The translations under genes were made by a program, and so were the position numbers. From NCBI GenBank assembly GCA_009746045.1, contig RPFO01000175.1:541501-605500 (forward strand): a stretch of 64,000 bases of DNA. The letters are read 5' to 3'. Positions 1 to 12,154 of the stretch are shown in pieces. This DNA comes from Mesostigma viride (lineage: Eukaryota > Streptophyta > Mesostigmatophyceae > Mesostigmatales > Mesostigmataceae). The notes below the pieces were generated by a model that worked only from the letters and a program-made list of their open reading frames with translations, did not search any database and was not told the origin of the DNA. How positions within the stretch are numbered: position 1 is the first letter of the stretch; each line of letters begins with the position of its first letter.

Positions 1-772
1 CTGATGATTTTGTACGCAGCCGTGAGTAGTCGTATGGGACGGTAGTTTTGCCATTGAGTTTTAGCCCCCTTTTTAAATATGAGGATTAGTGCAGTTTCTG
101 CCTAGTTGCCAGGGACGATACCGGTGCGCCATATTTCGAGGACGCATTTGTAAAAGCCGGCAGAGAGGTTGGGCCAAAACTTCCTCCGAACTTCTACACG
201 GATGCCATCCACATTCCACGCCGGGTGCACTGCCGAGTTTGATTTTGAGCATCGCAGCCTGTGTCTCGGCTTGTGTGGGTGTCTGATCTATTTCTTGCTG
301 CTGCGTGGTGGTGAGGCGCCGTGGGATCGCCTGAAGTACTTGGTGGATAGCTTGAGGTGCTTGAGGGTGCGGTTCACTCCGGAATAGCTTCGTAAAATAT
401 TGGGGACCGCTGTTTAGTATGGATTGGGTGCATGTCGGTGTGGATGCCCTGGTCGTCGTGAACTTCTGTTATCAACGTGTGTGTTCGTTGCTTGGGGAGG
501 AGTGCAAAATATTCTTTATTCATTTTTTCCCCCGTTGTGTGCCACCAAAGGTTTTCCGCATCTATTGCGTTAGCGTGTCTTTCGTATCGCAGTTTGTCCA
601 AAGCACGTTGGGCTTGTTGCAATTTCGCCATGTCATAATTATTGAGTGTTTTCTTAAATTGCATACGGTTGACAGTACGTTCGTAACCTCGGTATTCATG
701 GCCTTTCTGTTGTCTGAGCTCAGCAGTGTATTGCTTGGAAAGTTGTAATACATGTTGTAGGCCGGCTTGCAT
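1..772 (-). pseudogene. LINE linker and start of reverse transcriptase
   Basis: Residues from 772 to 374 form a lysine/glutamine-rich helical linker that contains the usual GEKMNKEYFALLPKQR-type segment seen between endonuclease and RT. Beyond 375 the frame changes. A stretch from about 130 to 1 reads TGIVPGN, a stop, and then LILIFKKGAKTQWQNYRPIRLL, which matches the opening RT motif (ILIPKKG...YRPISLL) of LINEs. The RT catalytic core is outside the window. Confidence 0.7.
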
Positions 773-785
773 CCATCGACAATGG

Positions 786-1442
786 TCAGACTGTATAGTA
801 GCGAGGGATGCTGGCAGCCCACTCTCGCCAAAAAGCTTTTACCTGAGCCGTGAATGTTTGATCCCCCAGTAAGGCTTGGTTGAGGCGGGGGATACCGGGT
901 CCCCGCGTCGGTGGGGTGTGGTGCGTTAGGGTGATAATAATACAAGGGTAGTGGTCCAAAAATGTGATAGAGCGATCTACCCTAGCACGACATACGAGGT
1001 CCGCCCAAGCGTGCGTGGCATAGATTCTGTCCAGACGGCGTGTGATGCGGTGACCGTCGCGTGTTGCAAGCCAAGTGTGGTCGTTGTCCCTGGAGCGCAG
1101 TAGGTCGTGCAGGTTAAGCTCTAGTAGCTGTTCGTGAAAGGGGTTTGTACGTGATTGAGGGTGCGCCGACATGTCCAGATTAAAATCACCCATCAATATG
1201 ACCTCCAGGCCGTGGGAAATAATGGCCTGGATCATCTGAAACATGTCTTTGAAAAAATTATGTTGTTCAGCTGGGTCGGTTGGGGCGGAAATTGAGAGAA
1301 GATACCCTTGCTTGCTACCCCAGGTAATGTGCCGTCGTACCCAGCGGCCCTGCCATTGAGCCGCCGCCGTATCTACCGGTTGGGACCAAGTGTGGCAGGT
1401 GAGGTGTGAGGGAGCAGTTTTACGGTATTGAATCAAAGCCAT
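786..1442 (-). pseudogene. LINE endonuclease (EEP/APE-type) fragment
   Basis: The 218-aa frame carries hallmarks of the exonuclease-endonuclease-phosphatase fold: a strand ending VILMGDFNLDM (the conserved GDFN), then RRLDRIYATHAW (the R-DRIY motif), and DHYPCIIITL (the final (S/D)DH motif). This nuclease nicks the target to prime reverse transcription in APE-type LINEs. The N-terminal catalytic part normally beginning with a W-N-(V/I)-(N/R)-G stretch is absent, so this is a truncated domain. The stretch 1452-1715 upstream is open on the same strand but shows no endonuclease motif, and I do not count it. Confidence 0.8.
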
Positions 1443-1715
1443 GTGCCCCCCTCAGTGGGTTCCTAGCGCCCAGGCCCAGCGACTCTCATTATTAGGAGCT
1501 AGTGCTCTGACTGCTTTGTTGGCCGTGACCCCTGGGCCAAGGTTGAATTTTATGCTCCTGCAGGCCAAGCCAGATCTCATGAGCTGGGCCGCCGTATTAT
1601 TAGCCCTGAAATAATGATGCAAGGTGGAGGGATAATTGCTTAATACGAGTTGCATTGGGTATGCCAGTAGCAGTACGCACTCCATTCCCAGAAAAAGTCC
1701 TAAACTTAGGACCAC

Positions 1716-2064
1716 TTGGAATTAAAATATATACATGCAAACATTCTGGACATCCTTAATGACAGCGCGCACGGCGGGGTTAAACCTGGCTACCGCCTGG
1801 CCGACCTGATTTATGCAGATGACACCACCCTCATCGCGAGCCCCGAGCACATTCAGACCTGGCTGGACTGTCTGGGCCTGGAGGCGCGGGCGGTGGGGTT
1901 GGAGATCAGTGTCAAAACTGAGGCGATGGTGATTAGGGCCTCCAGTACACTGCCGCTACCGCGCCTGCTCGACGGGACGACGGTCCCGTTCCGAGATCGC
2001 TTCAAACTGTTAGGGAGCTGGCTCCCTGACATTGCCGACGATGTGGACACCCGCATCGGCCTGG
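1716..2064 (+). pseudogene. LINE reverse transcriptase core, upstream part of a split LINE
   Basis: The frame reads GVKPGYRLADLIYADDTTLIAS, which is the RT catalytic box (YADD) with its usual context, followed by the thumb-side segment with SVKTEAMVI and a FKLLGSWL strand. It is 5'-truncated at about 1716 and stops at 2064 where a Gypsy element inserted. The reading frame resumes after the Gypsy target duplication at 11537, so the two halves belong to one LINE copy. Catalysis would be target-primed reverse transcription; this copy is dead. Confidence 0.85.
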
Positions 2065-2843
2065 TGTAACAAGCAAAAATGACTTTGTTGTTACATCCTT
2101 TGTTTTGTGAATGTTTGGCTTTTATTCGAGGACTTTTGGATCAGTATTGAGAAAGTTATGAGGTTTCTAAGACGACGGTACTTGGAGCTGATACTTTGTC
2201 AACCAACTGATAGGAACCCTCATTGGTCGTGGCCTGATCCACGTAGGGTTGTAGTTTGTTGGTTGGTACTACTGATAGGAGCCCTCATTGGTCGTGGCCT
2301 GATCCACGTGGGGTTGTAGTTTGTTAGTTGGTACTATTGAGTCTTAAATGCTCCTTTGGGACTTCAGTGCTCACGACAGATTTAGGATCTCATGGAAAGA
2401 TTCTGCCAGGCTGTGTGTGGTGTTGTTCTGTTTTGTGTGACTAGGATGGATACGAAGATCTTGTATAGGATTCCATGGTTCTGATTGGTTCTCTTCAGGC
2501 TAAGGTTGGAGCAAGCTCGACAAGCACGTCGATATCAAGGACGTGGGGTCGCCATTGTTGCTACGTTGGTTTTGATTCACCATGGTATAATAAAGCTTGT
2601 CTTTGTTGTCCATTCATAAGAGCCCCTTGGCTATAGACGTCCTTCAGTTCCACAGAGGTCGTCTATACACGAGCTTGTCTTTGTGTCTACAAGGGGTTGT
2701 GATTCCCTAAATCACGTGCTGTGGAATTTCCATCTCAACGTTGCTCGGATACTTGAAGTTCTGCAACTCAAGAAAGCAACCCAGGTAAAAGATCTTTCAT
2801 ATTGGACTGTGGATGATGCTGATGATCATTTTTAGTCGTTACA
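2065..2843 (+). repeat. 5' LTR of Gypsy element
   Basis: The LTR begins TGTAACAAGC and ends AGTCGTTACA, so the termini are TG...CA extended to a TGTAAC/GTTACA inverted repeat. Inside, a segment of about 60 bp containing CCTCATTGGTCGTGGCCTGA occurs twice in tandem, which may be an enhancer-like duplication. A TATAATAAA stretch near 2590 could serve as promoter or polyadenylation signal. Confidence 0.93.
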
Positions 2844-3217
2844 TTGGTATCGGAGGATCTCTACTTTGGTGTTTCTCTTGAAGTCGCAACCTTCCGGGTA
2901 GTACAACGTTGATCAGATGTCTGTCATCCGAGAAGATTCATAGAGTTGCGGAAAACTTACGGTGTTACAGAGAGAGACACATCCTGATGTGACTGTCTTG
3001 CTCTGTAACACTAGAAGTCAGCCGTAACCGTTGTCTCTACTAGGCAGACGATCGCGACTCCATGTGGAAGTATGAGTAGTTCGAAGACACAATCACCTTT
3101 ACCCCCTACTAATCAAGGTCAAGCGATCCGTCATCATCTCTGGAACCCATTGCTAGGGAAGGTGCTGAGACAACTGCTCGTACTCCACGGCGTCAACTTG
3201 ATTTCAACCGTACTTCT

Positions 3218-4820
3218 ATGTCTGAAGTGAGGCGGCCCTCGTTGTCCATAGGGCCCAAGTTTTCCGTCATTGCATCTGGTCTCCAACCAGGCGAGCCATC
3301 GCTGACAGGCGTGGGTCGAGTAGCGTCACTGTCGCCCAGGATTCCAAGCGCGCGAACGAGTCCTGTGCCGAGTGCATCATCTTCATTTCTTTTCCCGCTA
3401 AATACCACGCCTGGAAGAGACGGGACCAGACTTGCAGCGGATCGCCTCTCAGCAGCTAAAATCAGATTATTACACGATGAACAACACGCAGCGATGTATA
3501 GAAAGATGGTGGAGGAGGTGGAACAGGATGTGGGAAGACTTCGTCAGAGAATTGAGGAGGAGGAGGCGGCCATGCGTGACATGGTTGCTGGATTGGGGAG
3601 AGAGGCTCCTCGGTTGGGTGACGGAAGGGTTTTACCTAATAGTACCGCAGTTACTACGAGGAATGAGACGCAGGATAGCGATAGGCAGGATCCAGCGCAG
3701 ACGACCTCGGTCACCTTCACCACCCCCGCCAGCGACGTCCCCGTGACCGTCACTATACCACCGCATCAAGGTTCCGCCCCGCCATTTCCAAAAATGAATC
3801 CGTAGACAAGCTGTCGCTCACCAATCTAACCCACCGCAGTTTCGATCATTTCTCTACTCGATTCCAGGATGTGTTCGCTATCCACTTTGCTAACTACGGC
3901 AAACGAGCGGAAGAACGACTTTCCCTGGACATCCAGAAGAAGATGGTTCGACAGCGAATGAGCGACAGTGCAGCCGACAGGTTTGATGAGTTTTTACGAT
4001 CCTCAGCAGGTAATACTTGCAAGGATTTGCCATCTCTCATGCTTTCATTTCGACGTTTTCTCCTTCCCCAGGACCAGCTCCGTCTGGACCGGGACGCGTT
4101 GGCCAACTGTACTCAGTCCGGCCTGACACTACCACAATACGTAGAGACGTTTACCAACCTGAGGGCCAAAATCCCCCAGTGCTCTGATTCTGAAGCTCTT
4201 CACAGGTTTCTGCATGGGCTCTCCCCTCAAGTCAGGGTGGATATTGACAAGCATTTCTCCCCTTTCGACTATGTCGAGTGGAAGTGGGATACTGTGCTGT
4301 CTTATGCCCTCACGCTGTGCCGTGTCCCTGACTTTTCCCTCAAGTGGGAGCCTGCTGCAGGCAACCAGGCGCCTGCTGTTAAGAAGCCCCTGAACCAGCT
4401 GAACGCTGTGATGGAGGAGCTCAGTGCCATGGAGCAGTCCAAAGGAGCCTGTTTCACGTGTGGCCAGCTGGGACACTTTGCACGGGATTGCCCCAAGCGA
4501 GACCAGTTCCCAGGCGACACCAAGGGTCCTCAGGGGGTTCTTCCATTCACCAGACCATCCACCTTCCCTCCTGGGGTGAGCCAGAGCGACCACAGGGCAC
4601 AGCCTGGGTTTAGACCCAACTTCCAGGCTTCGGGCAAGGGACCATTCCAGCCCAAGGGCTTCAGCAGGCAAGACAGGCGTCGGATGGTCAACGCCCTGTG
4701 GCACCTCCTAGCAGAGGAGGAGGAGGGAGAAGGGGAGGCAGACGGCATAGAGGATCAGCAGGTGCAGCCTTCAGTGGGGAGCTCGTCTTCAGATCATCCT
4801 CCTGAGCTGCCAAAAAACTA
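3218..4820 (+). other. Gypsy element gag region
   Basis: The first part (about 3218-3805) encodes a Ser/Pro-rich protein with a charged coiled-coil stretch (about residues 90-120). The second part (from about 3871) resembles a retrotransposon Gag capsid domain, ending in a CCHC zinc knuckle (CFTCGQLGHFARDC, about 4450-4491) and a basic Gln/Pro-rich tail. Gag would package element RNA. Part of a fossil element, so no repaired protein is given. Confidence 0.8.
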
Positions 4821-7800
4821 GTGGAGCCCCCAGGACTACGTCCAGCGGTGGAGTTAACTGGTTTGCCTGCTGTGCATGTCCGTCCTGTGAACAACTTGTC
4901 TGCCTCTGATTCCACCACCCCATTGGGCCCTCCTATTCCCAGTCAACTCTTGAAGTTCCAGGCTAGGCTGTTGAACGTGCCAGTCCCTTTGGCTCAGCCT
5001 TTATGTCTCTTCATGATTGACTCAGGTGCAGGAAGTAACTACATTTCCACTTCCTTGGTGCAGGAGCTGCATCTACCAGTGCTCCCCACCCTGTGCCTGT
5101 TAAGGTCCAATATTCTGATGGTAGGCAGAGTAACTCACCTGGCTACGTGCAACTGCTTTTTCAAGTGTGCTCACGTCAAACCTTGTCTGTCACAGCAGAT
5201 GTCATTCCACTCACTGCTGCTGATGTGATTCTGGGGATGCCATGGTTGGAGTCTGCTAATCCTGCCATCTTGTGGTCTGAGAAGGTGGTGCAGTTTCAGG
5301 ATGGGTCAGTGTGGGACGCCACCACAGTGATTAAGGGGGGAGAAAGACCAGTCACAGAGTGCTGTTCTACTAATGAGGCTGTCAATGATGGGAGAGGGGT
5401 TGCAGGTGCCAAGGAGGACGTCAAGGTGCCTTCACTGGAAGAGAAACGTGCTGCATTACTTAAGCACGTATGGTCTGCCAATCACACCTTGTCTTACCTG
5501 GCTACTTACCCAGTGGAACACGTCTTTCTCTTACAGCTGGTTCCTAACTCACCCTCTGATGAGACTCATGGCCACACGGTGAATGCTGTGAACCCAGTAC
5601 CAGCTGTCACAGAGGAGGAGCAGAAGCTGCATGATGCCCTTTTGGACAGGTTTGCTGCCATTTTTGAGGACAAAATGCCACAGTACCCTCCTGAAGGGCC
5701 AATCACTCATGTCATCAAGCTTGTGGATGGTGCCAGGCCTCCCTTTGTTCCCATGTACAGGATGGGGCCAGCTGAGATGGCAGAGCTGAAGGTGATCTTG
5801 ACAGGCTGTTGGAAGCTGGACTCATTCTTCCTGCCAATAGTCCTTTCAGCTCTGGGTGTTTGCTTGTCCCCAAGCATGATGGTGGATGGCGGTTGTGCAT
5901 TGATCTGAGAGGCCTGAACAAGGTCACAGTGAAGTCCAAGTATCCCTTGCCACGGATTGATGAGCTGCTAGAGAGGACAGCTGGATCATCTTACTTCACC
6001 AAGTTTGACCTTAGACACGCGTTCTGGCAGATCAGGATAGCTACTGAGGACATTCCAAAAACTGCATTCTCCACACCCTGGGGTCAGTTCCAGTGGACTG
6101 TGATGCCCATGGGGGCCTCCAACAGCCCAGCTACTATGCAGATGTTTGTGAATGCTATCTTTGGCCATCTGACAGGGAACTCTCTGCCTCAGATCTCCCC
6201 TGATCTCAGGAATCCCAGGTTCAAAGACATTGCCCACCTGTGTGACCCTGCAAGACCCGTGTTCAGGACCTGCGTGGTGGCCTACATGGACGACATCCTG
6301 GTGCACTCAAAGACGTTCAAGGAGCATCTGGAGAACGTGGAGGAGGTCCTGAAGGTCATCCAGCACTACCACTTGTCTGTCAAGAGGTCTAAGGTGGAGT
6401 GGGGGCATGAAGTGGGGTTCCTAGGGTACAAGTTGAGTTCCTTGGGTATGACACCTGACAATGCTAAGATTGCTGCCATCCTTGAGTGGCCTGTGTTGCA
6501 GTCTGCACATGATGTCAAGTCCTTCCTGGGCATGGTGGGGTGGTACAGGCGTTTTATCCCTGACATGGCTGCCATCTCCACCCCCTTGCTTGAGTTAATC
6601 AAGAAGGATGTTCAGTTTGAGTGGACAGATAGGTGTCAGCAGGCCTTTGACCTGTTGAAGCAGAAGCTCACATCCACCCCTGTGCTAGTGGGTCCCAATC
6701 CAGATCTACCTTATCAGGTTAGGTCAGATGCCTCTCAAGGCGCCATAGGTGCTGTGCTGATGCAAGACCATGGCTATGGACCACAGCCAGTGGAGTACAT
6801 GTCTAAAACCATGAGCTCAGCTGAACGTAACTACCCTGTACACGAGCAGGAGTTGCTGGGTTTAGTGGTAGCATGTCACAAGTGGGAGCATCTGTTGAAG
6901 GGAGCTCAGTTTTCTGTGGCTAGCAGTGCTACAGATGGGCTAGGGCAAGAGTCTATCACCCTGATGACTGACCACAGGCCCTTGGTGCACGTGCTAGAAC
7001 AGAGTAGGATGAGTAAGAGGATGGCTGGGTGGATGGAGTACCTAGGGGGATTCTATCCTTTCTCTGTGCAGTATGTCCCAGGATCACAGAATGTGGTGCC
7101 AGACGCCCTCTCTAGAAGAAGGGATCTGATGGGAGCATTTCACGAGGATCTGGATATTTGTGCTGCCATGGTTTCTGTAGTAGAGTGTGGTGCTGTCACC
7201 AGGGCACAGGCAGCTAACCAGCAAACCTCCAAGCTGAGCCACCCCCTGTAGAGGCTAGCTTTAGTCACGAGATGCTCATTGACCAGGGCTTGTCCCAGGG
7301 TCGACAGGCGTCCAGGGTGGGGGTCAGTCACTGCAGAGCAGTCTTAGGGAGGGTTCTGCTGGTAGCCAGCCCACTCTCACAACACAACCAAGCACAGAGA
7401 ATCCTAGGAGGGGAAGGGACGGCCCAGGAAGTGGATACTGGAGCCAGGGATGCTGACCAAGTCTAGAGGATTGGCAGCTGAGATCAAGGGGAAGTCACGT
7501 ACACCTGTGGCTGATGTTCTGTCATCCAAGCATCTAGTCACTAGTCACCTGCAGGAGGGTGAGGTGCTGCAGCTGCAGCCTTTAGGACCTGGCAAACAGC
7601 TAGTCCTGCCTAACCCTATGAGTATAGCCCTGCTGGACGTGATTAAGGCCTTCACTAAAACTGAGGACCTGGCCACTAAGGCCATTCAGGAAGGAAGCTT
7701 TGGTAACAGGCCTGTGGAGTACTGGGAGGGAGTCCTGTATGTCCACACCCAGGATGCAGATCATGTAGTGACCAGGAAGGTCTATGTGCCAGAAATGGCC

Positions 7801-9188
7801 ATTCCCACTGTGTTGCATTGCTTCCATGACGACGTGACTGCGTGTCATCCTGGGTATGCTAAGCTTCTCCATGAAGTACAAGAGAGGTTTTGGTGGCCTG
7901 GCATGTTTCGTGATATCAAAGCCTATGTGGCTTCCTGTGACTCATGCCAAAGGAATAAGGTTAGGACTCAGGCAGTGCCTATCTTTCCTATGGCCATGCC
8001 TATTCCCCTTCGACCCTGGATCAGTGTGACCATGGACTTCATTTGTGGCTTGCCTGTTTCTGATGCTGGCAATGACAGGATACTAGTGGTGATGGACAGG
8101 CTGTCTAGAATGTGCCACCTCATCCCCTGCAATGCCCATCTCACAGCTGCCCAGTGTGTAGAGTTGTTCATGAAGGAGGTGTACAGATTGCATGGCATGC
8201 CACGTGTAATCATCACTGACCAGGATCCCTTGTGGATGTCTGGGTTTTGGAAGTCCTTCTTTGACATCCTAGACACTAAGTTGGCCTTTGGAGTAGCATA
8301 CAGGTGTGCCAGCACGGGGGCTGTGGAGAGGCTGAACCGTATTGTACGGGAATGCCAGAAGCACTATTGTACCCATGATAACAAGGAATGGGACAAGAAA
8401 CTTCCCTTCATAGAGTTTGCCATCAACAACTCACCCCTGGCTCCTCACCAAATGTCTCCATTTGTCATTTGCCATGGCCAGTGCCCCTTGACTCCATTTG
8501 ACCTGGAGTTACCTGATAGGGATGCTGAAGGCCCCTTCAGAAGACGCCTAACCTCTGTCCACCAGTTGATTGCATCCTTCCAGGAAGCTCACAGTATGGT
8601 GCTGCTCAGATGTTGCATGCACAGGACAAGTATTTAAACAATGCTTGGCAACAGATGTTGGCTACACACACCTTTGTGGCTCCTGGTGACCTGGTGCTCT
8701 TGGAGGCTAATCGTGTGCTACCTGAAAAGGAGCAATGCAGGAAACTGCAACCCTTGTGGTTGGGACCTTACCCTGTCCTGGACACCTTCCACTATGGGAC
8801 TGTAGTTCAAGTCCAGGTGCCTTCCCACTGGAGGCTTAAGACTAACGTGTTTCACCTGGCCCAGCTCAAACTGTATAAACGCAATACCTTGCAGGGACGC
8901 CTTTCTGCTCCATTACCATTTGAGCTGGATACTGAGGGGGAGAGGATATATGAAGTGGAGCAGCTGGTGGCTCACAGAGTCAAAGGAAAGGGTAGGACCA
9001 AGCAGCTGCAGTTTAAGGTGCACTGGAAAGGAGAGTTAGAGTCTACTGCCACATGGCTGTGGTTGTCTGACTTGACTCACTGCCATGAGGTGGTCCAGGA
9101 GTATTGCCAAAAGAAGGGGCTCACTCTTCCTTCTTGGTATACTGAGTTGGTGAAAACCACTGCTCCCCTTCCTATATCTCAGGACTAA
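4821..9188 (+). other. Gypsy element pol region (PR, RT, RNase H, IN, chromodomain)
   Basis: Protease is marked by FMIDSGAGSNYIS near 5010-5050 and an ILGMPWL strand near 5230. RT shows FDLRHAFWQI and the YMDD box at 6282-6293. RNase H begins near 6725 (SDASQGAIGAVL). Integrase has an HHCC zinc-binding head near 7840-7960 and core motifs in 8030-8400. A chromodomain follows at about 8950-9120 (YEVEQLV...FKVHWKG), which is the chromovirus hallmark and may guide insertion to marked chromatin. The region is broken and not translated as a whole here. Confidence 0.9.
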
Positions 9189-10753
9189 CGAATGGTTTCT
9201 TCGTGCATGCTGTGTGGTCCCAGATGGAGGAGGAGTTCACGTACCCCAACTTGGGCCTGGGCGCCACCACGGAGGAAGGGGTCACGGGTATGCATCCAGA
9301 CCCCAACCCCATGAGTTATGTGGAATCCCTGTTTGACAGTATTGTCAGGCGTGACCTTAGGAGGGGTCAGCAGATGGATACCATTAACAAGCTCTTGCAT
9401 TCAGTGATCTCCAAGCAGGATAAGCTACAGGAGCTTCTTCAGGGGTTGTCCTTGTCCCAGCCCCAGATGGGGAGTGGTGTTAACATAGCTCTCAGCTCCA
9501 GCAGCACTCCCATCATTCAGATTCCTCGTCATGTGGTACCTGTCAAGAATGTGGTGGCCTATGTGGATCACAGGAAGTGCACGGGACCTTGTGAGCATTG
9601 TGAGACGCTGGCCAAGGCAGTGGCTGCCCTTAACAGGGAGGAGGGGGAAGTGAGCCCTGAGGGTTATGTGGAGGAGGTCTTGTCTCAGTTGCACACCAGC
9701 CTGTATGAGATTGGCTCTCCTTTTGTGGGCCACCTGTTGCACAGGATGTTTGCCTTGACTCCAGGACCTGAGATTGACATGAGACCTGCAGAGGGGCAGG
9801 ATATGTTGACCACCTTGCCTGAGGCTTTGAAAGGAGCCTTCATGCAGTTCCAGCCAGTGAGCATGGGTGAGGCCTCCTACATGGAGTTGTTGGAGTTTTC
9901 AGTCAGCAGGGAGACTTTGACTTGGCTCCTTCTTCTTCCAGCTCGGTCAAGGGGTGCTTCCCTTTGGAGACATCCAACCTTTTCTGCAGCCCAGGGTTGC
10001 CTAAGTATACCATGGAGCTCAAGGTTCGTCTGACCCCATTGAGGGTGTTGGTGCCTTTGATAGGTGCTAAGTGGTCAGTGGTCAAGACCTTTCTCCAGTT
10101 CTGGTGGGCGTACAGGTCATGGGTGAGCAGGCACAAGACGTCTTCTACTTGGGTGATGGATCCTGAGAGCCAGTCTGTGGTGCTTCTCTCCTACCCAGGG
10201 ACATGCCTGCGTTATGTTGCCCAGATGGCAGCAGGGGCTGCAGAGACGTGCATGGTGCTGCAGGTCAGCAGGAACTGGCCAGCTTGGTTCACATGGTGGA
10301 GCAGTTTCCCTTGTTTGGGACCAGGGCAAGGATGGGTGAATGGGGATTGGTATAGCCTGTGAAGAACAGAGCTGTGCAGGAAGAGGATGGGGAAGGATGG
10401 GGGAAGAGCATGGAAGGTGCTTTGGATTGTGGTGTGAGGGGGGGATTCCAGGATGGATGATGGGGGGGGGCTCCAGTCCAGTTCTGATGTTCCAGTCCAG
10501 AGTTCCAGGTTCCAGGATGCTGAATGGAAGACCTTGTATTATGAGATGTGTTTATCTGGCTTTATAGTAGATAAGGTAGTGACTTGTTTGCTGTAGAGAC
10601 CTGTGACTAGATGTTTATGAGATAGGAGGCCCTGTTTCAGGGATGTAAAAACCCATCTGCTTTTCCCAAGAGATGGTGGATTTCTGTTCAATGTTCCTCT
10701 GCCTTCAAGAGTTGGCTATTGGACCTGGGAGGTCCAGTTTTGAGGGGGAGATA
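9189..10753 (+). other. Extra 3' coding-like region of Gypsy element, then polypurine tract
   Basis: Downstream of the chromodomain, 9203 to about 10360 stays largely open on the plus strand and reads like a real protein: an N-terminal helical part (RRDLRRGQQMDTINKLLHSV), a short Cys/His cluster (CTGPCEHCETLAK) and a C-terminal part with no membrane segment. I do not recognise it; it lacks envelope features such as a signal peptide or transmembrane anchor. It lies between integrase and the 3' LTR, where some plant and algal Gypsy elements carry an additional ORF. From about 10380 the sequence is non-coding and ends in the polypurine tract. Confidence 0.5.
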
Positions 10754-11531
10754 TGTAACAAGCAAAAATGACTTTGTTGTTACATCCTTTGTTTTGTGAA
10801 TGTTTGGCTTTTATTCGAGGACTTTTGGATCAGTATTGAGAAAGTTATGAGGTTTCTAAGACGACGGTACTTGGAGCTGATACTTTGTCAGCCAACTGAT
10901 AGGAACCCTCATTGGTCGTGGCCTGATCCACGTAGGGTTGTAGTTTGTTGGCTGATACTACTGATAGGAGCCCTCATTGGTCGTGGCCTGATCCACGTGG
11001 GGTTGTAGTTTGTTAGTTGGTACTATTGAGTCTTAAATGCTCCTTTGGGACTTCAGTGCTCACGACAGATTTAGGATCTCATGGAAAGATTCTGCCAGGC
11101 TGTGTGTGGTGTTGTTCTGTTTTGTGTGACTAGGATGGATACGAAGATCTTGTATAGGATTCCATGGTTCTGATTGGTTCTCTTCAGGCTAAGGTTGGAG
11201 CAAGCTCGACAAGCACGTCGATATCAAGGACGTGGGGTCGCCATTGTTGCTACGTTGGTTTTGATTCACCATGGTATAATAAAGCTTGCTTTGTTGTCCA
11301 TCCATAAGAGCCCCTTGGCTATAGACGTCCTTCAGTTCCACAGAGGTCGTCTATACACGAGCTTGTCTTTGTGTCTACAAGGGGTTGTGATTCCCTAAAT
11401 CACGTGCTGTGGAATTTCCATCTCAACGTTGCTCGGATACTTGAAGTTCTGCAACTCAAGAAAGCAACCCAGGTAAAAGATCTTTCATATTGGACTGTGG
11501 ATGATGCTGATGATCATTTTTAGTCGTTACA
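10754..11531 (+). repeat. 3' LTR of Gypsy element
   Basis: Nearly identical to the 5' LTR (about five differences including one single-base indel), starting TGTAACAAGC after the purine tract and ending GTTACA just before the second CCTGG target duplication. Confidence 0.93.
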
Positions 11532-11536
11532 CCTGG

Positions 11537-12154
11537 CCTGGGCTAGGCTACATTCGCTCAACACCTACTGGCGCTCCAAGGGCCTGGGCGAGCACCGCAA
11601 GCGCATGCTCTTCAAGGTCCTCGTCCTCACGGTGCTCATGTATGGCGCCGAGGCGTGGACACTCACACCCACACTGGCAGCCAGGCTCAACGGCACGGTA
11701 ACCAGGATGCTCCGTCAGGCCCTGAATGCAGGGTTTTCCACGCATAGGTCTTTAGAGTCTTTGTATCATGGCATGCCCCGTATTTTGGACGAGATTAGAC
11801 AGCGTAGGATAGCATTTGTAGGACACCTTGCTCGCACCAGCCAGGTCGACACCGCCCTTGGTCTGGCAGGCCCCCGCGGCTTGGCCAGCCAGGGCGGCAC
11901 ATTCTGACCTGGCCTGGTCCCGGCCAAGAGCAGTCCCAAAAGGGTAGGGAAACATGTCACGAACTACGTCCAGATGTTGCTGGATGACCTACTGGTCCCA
12001 GCCCAGTTTCAATACCGCATCCACAGTCTCTCTCTCCCTTCTTTGGACTGCCATGCAGAACAAGACGCGGTGGCAGAAGATTGTCAAGGCTCACACGCCC
12101 GACCCTGTGGGCAAGCCACCTCCCCCCAAGAGGAGGAGGCGTTTTGATGAGTAG
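11537..12154 (+). pseudogene. LINE ORF2 C-terminal part, downstream half of split LINE
   Basis: This continues the LINE interrupted at 2064. It reads AWARLHSLNTYWRSKGL, then VLTVLMYGAEAWTLTP (the classic LINE YG-E-W motif), MLRQALNAG, IRQRRIAFVGHLAR and finally NKTRWQKIVKAHTPDP before a Lys/Arg-rich end at 12154. These are the thumb and C-terminal motifs of LINE ORF2. A stop near 11906 and a frame change near 12030 break it. The stretch to about 12270 is probably its 3' UTR; I see no clear poly(A) tail. Confidence 0.85.

Larger units (their letters stand above)
1..1690 (-). mobile_element. LINE (non-LTR retrotransposon), 5'-truncated, running off the left edge
   Basis: Reading the minus strand from about 1690 to 1 gives a LINE ORF2 in the usual order: part of an APE-type endonuclease, an alpha-helical linker, then the start of reverse transcriptase. 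The first part of the endonuclease is missing, and the palms of RT lie beyond the window. Frame changes near 780 and 375 and an in-frame stop in the RT start make it inactive. Its 5' side abuts, head to head, a second LINE fragment on the plus strand that starts near 1716. Confidence 0.8.
2065..11531 (+). mobile_element. Gypsy/Ty3 chromovirus-type LTR element
   Basis: Two near-identical LTRs (2065-2843 and 10754-11531) flank an internal region with gag, protease, RT, RNase H, integrase and a chromodomain in Gypsy order. The 5-bp target duplication CCTGG lies at 2060-2064 and 11532-11536. A primer site just after the 5' LTR (TGGTATCGGAG) fits an initiator-tRNA-Met primer, and a polypurine tract (GAGGGGGAGA) precedes the 3' LTR. 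The LTRs differ at about five places in 779 bp, so the insertion is young. The coding region looks broken, with about four to five breaks. It sits inside a LINE. Confidence 0.95.

Noticed and set aside
1452-1715. 87-aa minus-strand frame upstream of the LINE endonuclease
   Set aside because: No endonuclease motif and no match in style to LINE ORF2; probably not coding.
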